Source of the DNA: Planctomycetota bacterium | GTDB taxonomy: Bacteria; Planctomycetota; PUPC01; JACPCR01 | DNA: 40,185 nt | Direction of reading: 5' to 3' | NCBI GenBank assembly: GCA_027625095.1 | Contig: JAQBXN010000077.1 | Location: 1-40,185, forward strand | In this document: positions 1-9,510 of the stretch, in pieces | Layout of the letters: the number at the start of each line of letters is the position of its first letter | Numbering within the stretch: the stretch's first letter is position 1 | Notes under the pieces: generated by a model | Database searches by the model: none | What the model was told of the DNA's origin: nothing | The model's input: the letters and a program-made list of their open reading frames with translations, nothing else | Position numbers and translations under genes: made by a program

Positions 1-3
1 GCG

Positions 4-38
4 ATACGTATTACGCATTACGTATTACATGGTTACAG
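4..38. repeat. Heptanucleotide tandem repeat array (TTACGYA type)
   Basis: Period-7 imperfect array with units TACGTA(partial), TTACGCA, TTACGTA, TTACATG and GTTACAG. The first 23 bases of the window recur at 141-163 with two mismatches. It lies in the leader of the large exported protein gene. It belongs to a set of period-7 arrays in this window, at 143-164, 9464-9484, 12009-12036, 12058-12085, 33315-33349 and 40117-40144. Confidence 0.75.
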
Positions 39-140
39 TTGAGTTTCTTGTTTTCTTTGAAAGATTTTGGCTTCCCCATTTGTTGTTTCCTTGAATTCGT
101 TGGAAGCACTTCTCTTCCCTTTGGTTGCGGCCTTACGGCT

Positions 141-164
141 GCGATATGTATTAGGCATTACGTC
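141..164. repeat. Second, degenerate copy of the leader heptad array
   Basis: The heptads ATATGTA, TTAGGCA and TTACGTC continue a period-7 pattern. Bases 141-163 match bases 1-23 at 21 of 23 positions, so this is a direct repeat about 140 nt away. A short inverted repeat, GCGGCC and GGCTGC with one G-T pair, sits just upstream at about 127-142. The rest of 1-244 holds no convincing gene; it is the untranslated leader of the gene starting at 245. Confidence 0.6.
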
Positions 165-244
165 CTGCACTCGACTTGCAAGCTGCCTGCTATCTGTCTT
201 GATTTGGCCTCCCCCGCCAACCCCTTATCTAAAGAAGAACAAAT

Positions 245-3200
245 ATGGGCACCTACCAGTGGCTGCTCGTCAGTCTGGTATGGCTGGCGATCCTGAGTCC
301 CGGGGCGGCAGAGACCATACATCTCGGCCAAAACAACTACGTTTCGATTCAGGAAACGCCCCACGACCGTTACATCATTTCACTCACAGCGGTTCGTAAA
401 AAAGAGAGACGGCTGCGAGACCTCGAATGCCTTCTCTCGTTCAAAGACGAGGCCAATTTCTGCAGGCTCAGCCTGTCTCAGAAAAAGGCCAGCATCCACA
501 TCGTCAAGAATGGCGAGAGCAAGGAAATCGCGAGTTCCAAGGGACACCACCTTTCCGGCTCAGAGTCGCAGGAAATTTTGATTTGGCGGTCTGCTCACCT
601 GGTATCGATTTCGGTGAATGGCACGCTTGCCCTGCATCTGCTGGATGAAGAAGTCCGGGGTGGCAAGTTCCTGATAGGAATGCAGGACGACCTGGACATT
701 ACCCGATTTCAGTATCTGCCGGAAGAACCGATCTTTTTCAGCGATGCATTCATGGTGACCGATGAGCAGAAGCTCGAGGACACCGTCTGGAAGCAGATTA
801 CCGGCGAATGGAAGCTGCTTTCCGTTCGTGATCGTGTGAGAGAGACCAATGAAGATCCCCGTGTAAAACAGAACCAGGGCCGCCGCGAGCCCGAGCCTGA
901 GCGCAGTGCAAATCCGTTCTCTTTGTTTTCCGGTTCGAAGGAGGCGTCACTTATCGTCACCGGGTTTCCTACCTGGACCAACTATTACGCCGAAACCTCT
1001 GCCAAAACTGACGGCGGTAAGATGGGGCTCGTGTTCGGCTACGAAAGCCCGGAGGATTATTTTCTCCTCCGGTTCACTCAGAAGATGCCATTTCCTTCGG
1101 CCACAACACTGGAGCTCGTGCGGAAATCGGGCAACGACGAAGAAATTCTCGGGGAACGGCAGCTCCTGAGCCGAGCGGGCAACTGGTACAAGCTTCATGC
1201 GCGCATCGTTGGCGGACGCATCCGCGCCGGTGTCGACGGCGTGAGCGTTTTCGATGTCGAACACTCTGATTGCACTGGCGGTAAGGTCGGCCTTTTCTCT
1301 TCGGAGGGCAGATGCAATTTCGATGATGTGCTTGTTCGCTCGGATGAGACCATCGATTTTGACAACAATGCGATCATTGAATCCGGCACAAAAGCCGCCG
1401 GAGGCGAGTGGGCAATCATCGAATCGGAGGGTGGATCACAACTGCAGGCCCGTGGCTCCGGCTCCCTTAATTTGGGGAGTAAGGCTTGGAAGGGCTATCT
1501 TTTTGAGGCTGAGGTGCTGCCGCAGGCACAGACCCAAAAGTTTGGAATCGGCGTAACGGGAACGAAGTTCGTCTCCCTCGTATTCCAAAGGAAGGAAAAC
1601 GGATTTACTCTGAGCATCACCGGCCAGGATTCAAACCTTCTTGATCCCTATACCGTGTCCCTGCCTGTGGCTTCGAAATATTCACTCGCGCTCGACCTGA
1701 CTGAGCCGGGCGTCCTGAGCGCATACGTCAACAACCGGCTGGAATATCGCATTCAAAGGCCAGACGAACAGGCCATGCCGTTCCTGCATTGCGGAGACGG
1801 GACTCGTTTCACCAAGGTTCGAATTTTCGGTGAGCGAAACCGCGAACTCGAGATCTCCCCCAATCAGACCATCTTTATCAACGATCCATACATGCAGGGC
1901 TGGTCATCCAACCGCTGGGCGTGGCTGCCAGTGATTCGGCCTGCGGAAGAGACAGTAAAGGAAGATCCCAAGAAGCGACCCCAGACCGCGCTTGAACAGC
2001 TTGGAGGGCCCAACACCTGGATTCATCAGGGCGATATCCAAGGGCCCGTGCATCTCTCTCTCCCGTTGACGAGGAGCTTTGATCTGTATTTCGGTGTAGA
2101 TGAGGAAACGGTGAAGGCCAGGGTTATCGCTGCCGCCGAAGCCAGGCAGAAACCACAACTTCCCGGATATAACTTGAAAGCTGTTCTGAACGATGACTCA
2201 AGCAGATTCTCGCTTCAGCTTTTCAGGGAGAATCAACCAGTGGCGTCCGCGCAGATCGAGTTGAAGCAAAAAAAAGAAAAGAATGAAGAAGGGGCAGAGC
2301 TCATCATCCCCAGCGAAATGAACTTCGTGCGAGAGAATCGATTCATTGTCGTTCGGGTCGACGGAAAGCAGTTAGTGGCCTGGGCTGACCCCGCCCCTAT
2401 CCACGGACTTTGTCTGGCGATGTCCCATGATGGCGGCTTGGACTTCCAGAATGTTCATGTCCAGCGTGAGCAGGTAAGGGACTACCTCTTTGAAAAAGCA
2501 ACCACAGACTGGCAGCGCCAGGGCTTCTGGGAGGTCACGAATCGCTTCTCCTGCGATCCGCGCTGGTCACACATGAACGGACAGAGCAATGGCCTCGCGG
2601 CCTTATGGAACAAAAACGAATTCGAAGGTGACTTCACCGTCGAGTTTTATGCGGGCATGAGAATGCGTCAGGCGGACATGCGGGTGGGCGTCGGCTGGTA
2701 TTACCCTCGCGTGGGCGACATTAATCTCACGCTCTGCGGTGACGGCCAGAATGTGTTCAGTGGCTATTCCATGGTACACGCTGCCTGGGATCGGCTGTGG
2801 ACAGAGCAGCACACTCGCATCTATCGCGGCCAGGAAATCGTGGCCGAAACCGATAAGGAATTCATCCCGTCCGTGCGCAAAGGCCGCCCGAGCCATAGAG
2901 CCATTCCGGTCGATTGGGATCCGGGCGGCCGCCCGGTCCATGGCGCGTGGTACTACATAAAAGTCCGTCGCACGGGCAATCGCATTGACTGGTTCTTCGA
3001 TAACGTGCCGGTACTAAGCTACGAAGATCCCGAGCCGCCGAGCGGCAAACGCCTGGCGCTCTGGACCCAGGGAAACAGTATCGTGATTGCCCGGGCCAAG
3101 ATTGTCTGCACCAACAGCCCGCAACCGGTATTGACGCGCATCGACCCCAAAACATATAAACCGATCATTGAGAATGACGATTTCGAACGGGCATCTGAGC

Positions 3201-6200
3201 TCGCCTCAGATGGTTCACCTAAGTTCAGGATTTTTTCAGATACTCAGCCCTACCTTGCGTGCGATTTCGAAAAGTCGCTGAATGGATGGACCCAGGCGGA
3301 CGAGGAGCAGAGCGCTTTTCTTTCACTCGACACAAAGATTAAAGCGGGAGGCCGCTCGAGCCTGAAGCTCACGAATATGCAGGTCGGTGGTGACTTTGGT
3401 GCTGAGATTCCCGCAGGCGAACTTAATCTTCTACGAGTCAGTGAGCTGAGCTTTGATTACCGCATTCCGGAACACGCAAAGGTCAATCTTTACTTCAAAC
3501 TCAAGAACGATCCCCACACGCGGTACTTCGTGCGACTGACCGGTGACGACTACTCACAACGTTCACTCATGTCGGTCGGCGATATCAAGGCCACTCAGGA
3601 CAACCAATGGCATCGGGCATCCATCAATATCTCGGAGTCGATAAAGAGAGCCCTGCCATGGATCAATGAAGCTATTGCCGACTCCATGCAGATTGGAAAC
3701 TTCCACGACGGCTACATGCAGACGGGAGTCGGCGGTAACCCAGTCGGCCTTTCCTACCACCTGGACAACTTTCATATGCTCGGCTCGGGGCCAGGCCCCA
3801 CGGAGTTTGCATTCCGGCCCGCGGACGGCGTTGAGATCACAAAATTTAAATGGGTCGTCGATCAACGCGCCTCCACCTCCGCTTCCACATCACGCCACGC
3901 TACTGAGACAGCCACCCAGCTTGTGGAAGTTCCGGTGTCTGTCGAGCCCGACTTACGAGAGATCCGAAAGGCTTTGAAAAAAGGCAGGAGACGGGAAGAA
4001 AAGAAGGAAAAGCTCGAGACGCGCCACTTGGCTCTGACCGGTGAGATCGAGCTCGCCCCCGGCGAATACTACATCCACGCCTCAGCCCTTGACGAGGGAG
4101 GCAATTGGACGGAATCACTTCACAGCAAACTTCATATTCAGCCCTCTCTTGCTATCAAAGCCCTCGTCCCGGCCGACGGTCAACCCTGGGGTCTCAATCC
4201 AATCCGCATGAGCTTCAACGATGTCACCGCCGTTCCTTGCCTCTCTTCAATCCAATTGTCGGTCAATGACAAACCTGTTGAGTTTTCAAAAGAGAATCTC
4301 ACTTACGATGTCGACAAGCGGGAACTGGAATTGGACCTCAACCGTTCTGGCCTTCGGTTCAAGCATGGCGAACAGATCGAGTTCGCATTCGAGTATTCTG
4401 AATTCAAAGCGGATTCGCCCCGACACAAACACACCTGGCATTACACAGTTGACACCAGCCAGGACCGCAGCGCACCCAGTCGGGTGACGATCATCGGGCG
4501 TCCCCTGGATCTGGATTTTGAGGAATCGCTTGGGAAGCTTTTGCCATACAGCGACGAATTTGGCGGAGAACTCAGCCTGGACGACTCGACCGCAGCGAGC
4601 GGGAAGCGCAGCCTGAAACTGATGAATGCGGTATTCGGGTCTTATGGTGGCTTTTATACGACATTCGAATCTTCACCACTTGGTCAATACCCCATCCTCA
4701 GTTTCGATTACAAGACCGACGGCTACCACCGGCTGGACTTCATGTTCAGCACCACGGCGGGCAAGAAATATATCGGCTTCACAGACCGAGAAGAGAGCGA
4801 CCATCGTTCATCCACATCACTCGAGAAGGCCCAGGACATACCAGTGACGCCAGACAACAAGTGGCATCACGCGGAGATAGACCTTCGCGAACTCCCTTAC
4901 CAATCGGTCAAAGTCCAGACGTCCACCTCCAGCATCCTGAACTCGCTCTATTTTGCGGACTTTGGTGATCGTTCGAATATCGCAGGGGCTTTCACCCACC
5001 TTGATAATCTGTCTCTTGTTCCCATTGTCAGTGGCAAGGCCGGCGTAAAGGTTGAATGGGAAGCCACCGACCTCTCCGGCATATCGGGTTATGCGGTAAA
5101 GTGGAGCGACAAGCCGCTGGACGAACCAGATCGCCGAAAGGTTCTTGCAGAGAATTCAGGGGTTTCAAAATCCCCGGGAGGGAGCGACAGCTACCTGCAC
5201 ATAAGCGCCAGAGACAATGCAGGAAACTGGGGGCCAACCGCCCATTATCGTCATCTCATCGATAACACTTCTCCGAAAATCACATCCGTGTCGCCAAAAC
5301 AAAACGAGCGATCTGCCGCGGACCGGATCGAAATCAAACTCGAAGACACGGGCTCGGGGGTCTCCTCGCAGGACCTTTCTTTGTCGTTCAACGGAGAAAG
5401 CATCTCGCTCAAATCCGAGTACGTCACCTGGGATCCACTTGCAGGCACGCTGTCATGGAGATGGGTGGATTCCTTCATTGCCAGGAATGCGGATCGTCCA
5501 GACGGGATGAAGATGAAATTTGAGTTAGGCGGCCTCAAGGACCATGCGGGCAACGAGGCCAAACCATACTCATGGTCGTGGGTGCTGGATCATTCAAAAG
5601 ACAAAATTGCTCCGCCTGCGCCAGCGTTTTCCACAGTCCAGAGCTGGGGACTTTACCAGCCGTTCACCACCGGGGAGGAACTCGTCCAGAGCCAGACCAA
5701 GAGCGAAAGGTATTTCTGGCGAAGTCTGGTCGACGGTAAGGTACAGCTTGAGGCCGCGGAGGATTCCATTCGGAAGGATCGCTGCCTGCAGTCTGTCTCC
5801 GAAGGCATGGGCGATGAATCTGCCTTCTGCTACTCCTGGAGAACCTACACCTCGTTCTTTCCCTATCTTTGTTTCGACTACCGAATTCAGCCCGGTGCCA
5901 GATTGATGCTCCGCATACACGATTACTCCGAGAAGAAGTATTTCTTCATCAAGCTGACCTCCGAAGCCAGGGCAGGCAACATCGGCTCGTTCGACAACAT
6001 CATCGCCGATGGAAAATGGCACAGCACCAGCATCGATCTGCATCAAATCCTCAACGAAGCGAACGGAACTTCGCAAAATTATTACATCTACGAATTCGCA
6101 TTCGGGAACTGGTCGGATGAACCAAACCCGGCAGGCACAAAAACATCCATCGATAATTTCCTGCTGACGAAAGCCAATTCGCCTATTCCACACTTTGAAT

Positions 6201-6970
6201 GGAAGGTCGCCGATACCACCGGTATCAAGGGGTACAGCACTGCATTCGATCAGAATCCATTAACGATTCCCGACGCAAAAGTGATGCAAACCGAAAGTGT
6301 GGGAGAGCCACCTTTGGTTGGTAGTACCGGGCTGAACTATTTCCATGTCCGAGCCATGGATGGCGCGGAGAACTGGGGGCCAGCCGCCCACTTCCCCTAC
6401 TATGTTGCCAGCATCCCTGACCTGTCCGGTGAGGAGGGAATTGAGACAAGCGATGGCTGGAAGGTGAAACCTGAAGAGGGGCAAGACGTTCGAATTCGTC
6501 ATGGAAATATCAAAGGCAATCAGTTGCTAGGCGTGACTTTCGGCGATCTGATCACCTCAAAATCGTCGCGATCTAAATACGCCGAGTTCTACCTCACCCT
6601 GTCCAAAGATCTCAACATGAAGGACATCCGTGAGATAGATATGAAATTTTTCTACAGCGGCACGAGATACTTCACTCCTTATCTCTACCTCGTCAAAAAG
6701 GATGGGCAGAGGGTGAGTGTGAAAAATTCGGCCTCGTACCTGAAGCCCGGCTGGTCTTCTACCACCTTCCACCTGCCACTCACGAGCCGGGAAAAAAACT
6801 CCAACCATAAGCGAAACCGCGACATCACCTTCGTCTATGACTACAGCGATGTAGAATCACTTGAACTCCGCATCCTCACCCGCGACCGGTCAGGCCAGAT
6901 GCTCATCGATCAGGTGCTTCTCAAGAGCCAGGCAACGGGGGAGGCGGCACCATTAGAGAAGAAGGACTAA
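245..6970 (+). CDS. Giant exported modular protein with repeated carbohydrate-binding-like and fibronectin/Ig-like modules (2241 aa)
   Basis: This 2241-residue protein has a clear signal peptide (residues 1-22, ending GAA before ETIHLG). AAGAAG lies about 6 nt before the ATG. Residues about 20-390 and 600-1000 look like LamG/DUF1080-type beta-sandwiches (for example FSDAFMV and VFGYESPEDYFLLRF). From about residue 1000 a composite unit recurs at about 1001-1310, 1419-1690 and 1800-2056. Each has a jelly-roll-like part (FDYRI or FDYKT, then WH.A.I.., then HLDNF or HLDNL), followed by a fibronectin-like part ending in A.D..GNW (about 1278, 1653 and 2035). Between units lie Ig-like stretches ending in a W..D.S.D..AP linker. 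A last beta-rich domain spans about 2060-2241. No catalytic motif, anchor or sorting signal was recognised. A polysaccharide-binding or surface scaffold role is inferred from architecture only. Confidence 0.85.
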   Translation: MGTYQWLLVSLVWLAILSPGAAETIHLGQNNYVSIQETPHDRYIISLTAVRKKERRLRDLECLLSFKDEANFCRLSLSQKKASIHIVKNGESKEIASSKGHHLSGSESQEILIWRSAHLVSISVNGTLALHLLDEEVRGGKFLIGMQDDLDITRFQYLPEEPIFFSDAFMVTDEQKLEDTVWKQITGEWKLLSVRDRVRETNEDPRVKQNQGRREPEPERSANPFSLFSGSKEASLIVTGFPTWTNYYAETSAKTDGGKMGLVFGYESPEDYFLLRFTQKMPFPSATTLELVRKSGNDEEILGERQLLSRAGNWYKLHARIVGGRIRAGVDGVSVFDVEHSDCTGGKVGLFSSEGRCNFDDVLVRSDETIDFDNNAIIESGTKAAGGEWAIIESEGGSQLQARGSGSLNLGSKAWKGYLFEAEVLPQAQTQKFGIGVTGTKFVSLVFQRKENGFTLSITGQDSNLLDPYTVSLPVASKYSLALDLTEPGVLSAYVNNRLEYRIQRPDEQAMPFLHCGDGTRFTKVRIFGERNRELEISPNQTIFINDPYMQGWSSNRWAWLPVIRPAEETVKEDPKKRPQTALEQLGGPNTWIHQGDIQGPVHLSLPLTRSFDLYFGVDEETVKARVIAAAEARQKPQLPGYNLKAVLNDDSSRFSLQLFRENQPVASAQIELKQKKEKNEEGAELIIPSEMNFVRENRFIVVRVDGKQLVAWADPAPIHGLCLAMSHDGGLDFQNVHVQREQVRDYLFEKATTDWQRQGFWEVTNRFSCDPRWSHMNGQSNGLAALWNKNEFEGDFTVEFYAGMRMRQADMRVGVGWYYPRVGDINLTLCGDGQNVFSGYSMVHAAWDRLWTEQHTRIYRGQEIVAETDKEFIPSVRKGRPSHRAIPVDWDPGGRPVHGAWYYIKVRRTGNRIDWFFDNVPVLSYEDPEPPSGKRLALWTQGNSIVIARAKIVCTNSPQPVLTRIDPKTYKPIIENDDFERASELASDGSPKFRIFSDTQPYLACDFEKSLNGWTQADEEQSAFLSLDTKIKAGGRSSLKLTNMQVGGDFGAEIPAGELNLLRVSELSFDYRIPEHAKVNLYFKLKNDPHTRYFVRLTGDDYSQRSLMSVGDIKATQDNQWHRASINISESIKRALPWINEAIADSMQIGNFHDGYMQTGVGGNPVGLSYHLDNFHMLGSGPGPTEFAFRPADGVEITKFKWVVDQRASTSASTSRHATETATQLVEVPVSVEPDLREIRKALKKGRRREEKKEKLETRHLALTGEIELAPGEYYIHASALDEGGNWTESLHSKLHIQPSLAIKALVPADGQPWGLNPIRMSFNDVTAVPCLSSIQLSVNDKPVEFSKENLTYDVDKRELELDLNRSGLRFKHGEQIEFAFEYSEFKADSPRHKHTWHYTVDTSQDRSAPSRVTIIGRPLDLDFEESLGKLLPYSDEFGGELSLDDSTAASGKRSLKLMNAVFGSYGGFYTTFESSPLGQYPILSFDYKTDGYHRLDFMFSTTAGKKYIGFTDREESDHRSSTSLEKAQDIPVTPDNKWHHAEIDLRELPYQSVKVQTSTSSILNSLYFADFGDRSNIAGAFTHLDNLSLVPIVSGKAGVKVEWEATDLSGISGYAVKWSDKPLDEPDRRKVLAENSGVSKSPGGSDSYLHISARDNAGNWGPTAHYRHLIDNTSPKITSVSPKQNERSAADRIEIKLEDTGSGVSSQDLSLSFNGESISLKSEYVTWDPLAGTLSWRWVDSFIARNADRPDGMKMKFELGGLKDHAGNEAKPYSWSWVLDHSKDKIAPPAPAFSTVQSWGLYQPFTTGEELVQSQTKSERYFWRSLVDGKVQLEAAEDSIRKDRCLQSVSEGMGDESAFCYSWRTYTSFFPYLCFDYRIQPGARLMLRIHDYSEKKYFFIKLTSEARAGNIGSFDNIIADGKWHSTSIDLHQILNEANGTSQNYYIYEFAFGNWSDEPNPAGTKTSIDNFLLTKANSPIPHFEWKVADTTGIKGYSTAFDQNPLTIPDAKVMQTESVGEPPLVGSTGLNYFHVRAMDGAENWGPAAHFPYYVASIPDLSGEEGIETSDGWKVKPEEGQDVRIRHGNIKGNQLLGVTFGDLITSKSSRSKYAEFYLTLSKDLNMKDIREIDMKFFYSGTRYFTPYLYLVKKDGQRVSVKNSASYLKPGWSSTTFHLPLTSREKNSNHKRNRDITFVYDYSDVESLELRILTRDRSGQMLIDQVLLKSQATGEAAPLEKKD

Positions 6971-7061
6971 ATTTGAACTCCCAAATTCGGGTGGGTCTAT
7001 AAGGTGGTGTGGCAGGGTCCGGCTTTTCGAGTACCGGCGAACGCAAGATTCTCAGCGCTGT

Positions 7062-7541
7062 TCAATCCTTCAAAACCGCAAAGCTCATGTGGAGTTCAGC
7101 GTGTCGCAAATGGGCACTGGCCCAATCCGCTACGGACAACTCCCCAAGGGCTAGATGTGGTACTCGGCGGGTCTCGGCATTCTGCCGGCTGATTGCGGCT
7201 TTCAGTAGTTCGAGTCCTTCTTGAGCGGTAGTTTCGGACGGAGGCACCATTTTGGCCTCGGCGGTTTCAGGCAGCTTGAAGCCGGGACGCAGCGGCCCTT
7301 TCAGAATCATTTTCCGCATGAAGAGCCCTGCTATGAGTTTCAAAAGAAAAGGCATCCTGCCCGGAAAGCCATCAATTGAAGCATTCATGGCGCAAGCGAT
7401 GTGACCAAGAATCTGGCCGAGATTCCAATTGCCGAGCAACTCGGGCTTACCTGCTGCTAGACTCTCAGCATCAGCCAGGAGATCTTCCAAATTTGAATAA
7501 CGGACATCCCGTCGACCTTGCACTTTGGTTGTTTTTACCAT
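7062..7541 (-). CDS. DUF1569 family protein (DinB-like helical fold), 159 aa
   Basis: Small cytoplasmic protein without a signal peptide. The start MVKTTKVQG is chosen because GGAGGT lies 6 nt upstream of the ATG; an open frame extends further upstream but has no such site. The sequence (LEDLLADAESLAAG, LGNWNLGQILGHIACAMNASIDGFP, HLALGELSVADWASAHLRHAELHMSF) matches my memory of DUF1569, a family common in planctomycete-like genomes and related to DinB-type four-helix bundles. The histidines in LGHIA and in HLRHAELH are placed like the metal ligands of DinB proteins. The substrate is unknown. It is convergent with the giant gene (91-nt gap) and divergent from the DUF4304-like gene. Confidence 0.75.
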   Translation of the reverse strand: MVKTTKVQGRRDVRYSNLEDLLADAESLAAGKPELLGNWNLGQILGHIACAMNASIDGFPGRMPFLLKLIAGLFMRKMILKGPLRPGFKLPETAEAKMVPPSETTAQEGLELLKAAISRQNAETRRVPHLALGELSVADWASAHLRHAELHMSFAVLKD

Positions 7542-7689
7542 GCGTTTACCTCCTTCCGAGTTCAGGACAGCCGCCCGATATAAGAAAGCATGATTGTTTT
7601 TTTGCAATCGTTCATTATGTCTAGCCAAACGATTCAGATTCATTAAGACAAGCTTTCCCGCCAGAAGAATCCCCTGATTCGAGAAAACA

Positions 7690-8328
7690 TTGAACACAGC
7701 AATCCACCCCGCTCCCCCGGAATACCAATTCCATGAATTGGTTTCCCGGCCTATCGCCCGCGCTCTTTCTGAATCCAGCTTCAGTCGCATCGGGCAGACC
7801 TTTCACCGTCGACTTGGCGAATGCGTCCAGGTGATAAATTTTCAGGCCGCATACGGCGCCACTGATCAACGGTTGGAATTTTATATCGATGTTGGATTAG
7901 CCTTTGACTCCATCTGCCACTTGCGTTGCCTTCCGATTCTGGAGCGGCCGAAAGAACATCATTGCACCGTCAGGGGGACTCGTGACCGCCTGGAATATCT
8001 GTTGAAAGGGATGCCAGGCACCTGGGAAATTGGCCCTGACTCGGATGCTGATGAGCTTTCTGAACGTCTTGTCTCGCTCCTTGTCGAATTGATTACCGAG
8101 ATGGACGGTATTGATGGCATTACTGCCTATTCGACTCACCGCTGGTTCCGGCGGGAAAGGCCGAAGCGGGAAATTGCCCAGATTCATTATCTGCTGAAAG
8201 ACTACGAATCTGCCTGGGAAGAAATCAGGCTCCTGACGCGGCTTTTCGCAGGAAAGGGAAATGCCAGTGAGTCCGATTGGTGGCTTGACCGGCTTGGGCT
8301 TGGGGGCTTGAAGGCTAAGGTGAGGTAG
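7690..8328 (+). CDS. DUF4304-like protein, 212 aa
   Basis: The N-terminal part (SSFSRIGQTFHRRLGECVQVINFQAAYGATDQRLEFYIDVGL) has the DUF4304 pattern of a basic FHRR segment followed by VQVINFQ and a beta-strand. The function of that family is unknown. No signal peptide or membrane segment is visible. The best start is TTG at 7690, because an in-frame TGA lies at 7675-7677 and no ATG precedes the conserved part; start confidence is low. It is divergent from the DUF1569 gene across 148 nt, which presumably holds both promoters, though I see no convincing -35/-10 pair. Confidence 0.65.
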   Translation: MNTAIHPAPPEYQFHELVSRPIARALSESSFSRIGQTFHRRLGECVQVINFQAAYGATDQRLEFYIDVGLAFDSICHLRCLPILERPKEHHCTVRGTRDRLEYLLKGMPGTWEIGPDSDADELSERLVSLLVELITEMDGIDGITAYSTHRWFRRERPKREIAQIHYLLKDYESAWEEIRLLTRLFAGKGNASESDWWLDRLGLGGLKAKVR

Positions 8329-8338
8329 ATTTTAAAAT

Positions 8339-8353
8339 GCGGCCCACGGCCGC
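8339..8353. terminator. Short GC hairpin downstream of the DUF4304-like gene
   Basis: GCGGCC, a 3-nt loop (CAC) and GGCCGC form a perfect 6-bp stem 10 nt after the stop codon. No T-tract follows, so this is a weak candidate for an intrinsic terminator. The rest of 8354-8499 has no gene I can support. Confidence 0.3.
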
Positions 8354-8499
8354 AAGCACAGGGGCCACGGAAGAAGGGGGCCACAGATATCGAAATTAAA
8401 ACATCTGCTATCTCTTCATCCGTGCTTAAAAGATCTCCGCACCACCCCTGAATGCGGACGGGGGCCGCCTTTCGCAGGTCTGGAAACATCCGCTTAATC

Positions 8500-9471
8500 T
8501 CAAAAACTCACCTCAATCTTTTCCAGCTCGGTCTGGTGTTTCACGCGCAATCCGATGCCTTTGATCTTTTCCAGAGTCTTCCGACCTTCATCAGCGTTTA
8601 GCAGATCTTCCACTTGAGGAGCTTCCCGCCCGCCCGCCGCCACAGCCTTGTTGATGACGAGGGAATCGCATTGGCTGCCAACAAAACTCTGTTGTTCCCA
8701 GGTCAAAGCTGCTCTTTCCCATTTAGGCAGAGAGACGGCACCTTCGGAGTGCAGGTGTACCGGGACTTCCTTACGCCAACCCACTCTTGTACTTCGAGAG
8801 CCAATATCGGGCAGGTTCATCAGCCGCCGGAGACCCGGTTCGACGCGCATGGGGCCGATGAGTGCGGGCTGGGCGCGATTCTATGCGAGCATCCATGAGT
8901 CGGGCAACGAGCCAACGTAAGGCTCCACATCCCTCGTCATGCTGATTCCCACCTGGGTCGCGCCTTCCGCGGCCGTTCGCAGTATTGGGTCGTCGGCATA
9001 CTCGAAGTAATCGAAAACACTCTTTGCCCACACAAGCCCGCAGAACTGAACCAGCGTCCCGAACAACGGAACCCTATAGAGGCTCGTGCCGAACACCGGG
9101 ATGGACCCGTAGTGCGTTACTTCGTGCACATCCAGATCGCCATAAAAGGCAGACCCGGCCCCGGGATGTTGCTGAGGATCGGGGACAAGAGCTTTGACGC
9201 CGGGACCCGTGCCGGGCACCCGATACGCGTACAGAAACGGCAACCCTTTGTACAGCCACTCCCGCGCCTCATCGAGATGGCGGCGGTCATCAGTCAGCGC
9301 GAAGGCCATCAGATGGCAGTCGGCGAGATTGGATGAGCCAAGGATGTCCGGAGTGTGGGCCGGAACTTCCCAGGTTTGCGAACCTCGGGGTGCTTCATTG
9401 CTTCTTAATGTGGCGAGGGCTTTCAGACCAGCTTTGAGGGAGCGGTCGTATGTTTGTCCTTCTGAATTCAA
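8500..9471 (-). pseudogene. Decayed gene: C-terminal part of a helical-repeat enzyme-like protein, 5' end lost, internal TAG
   Basis: Two open segments (8881-9471 and 8500-8850) lie in the same frame and are separated by one TAG at 8881-8883. Reading through gives a continuous protein-like sequence of about 323 residues. The upstream side runs directly into the heptad repeat at 9464-9484, where an in-frame TGA precedes a TTG and no ribosome site or signal peptide is present. The sequence (SSNLADCHLMAFALTDDRRHLDEAREWLYKGLPFLYAY) resembles alpha-helical toroid segments of polysaccharide-active proteins, but I cannot name a family. TAG serves as a normal stop in several intact neighbours (for example at 8328, 20168 and 34736), so recoding is unlikely. 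This reads as a truncated remnant at the end of the cluster 8500-15067. Confidence 0.65.
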
Positions 9472-9484
9472 AATTCAAAATTCA
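9464..9484. repeat. Heptanucleotide tandem repeat array (AAATTCA type)
   Basis: Units GAATTCA, AAATTCA and AAATTCA form a perfect period of 7. The array lies between the glycosidase-like gene and the decayed gene, exactly where the decayed gene's reading frame begins. Confidence 0.7.
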
Positions 9485-9510
9485 GAAACCGTCATTCGGG
9501 CAGCCGTCGC

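Noticed and set aside
5594..6193. 199-codon minus-strand open frame
   Set aside because: Antisense to the repeat units of the giant exported protein; no ribosome site or known motif.
6971..7061. CCC/GGG dyad between the convergent giant and DUF1569 genes as a terminator
   Set aside because: The stem is only about 3 bp and is not followed by a T-run.
8881..8883. Amber codon as a possible recoded sense codon
   Set aside because: TAG ends several intact genes in this window, and the same remnant also lacks its 5' end, so decay is the simpler explanation.
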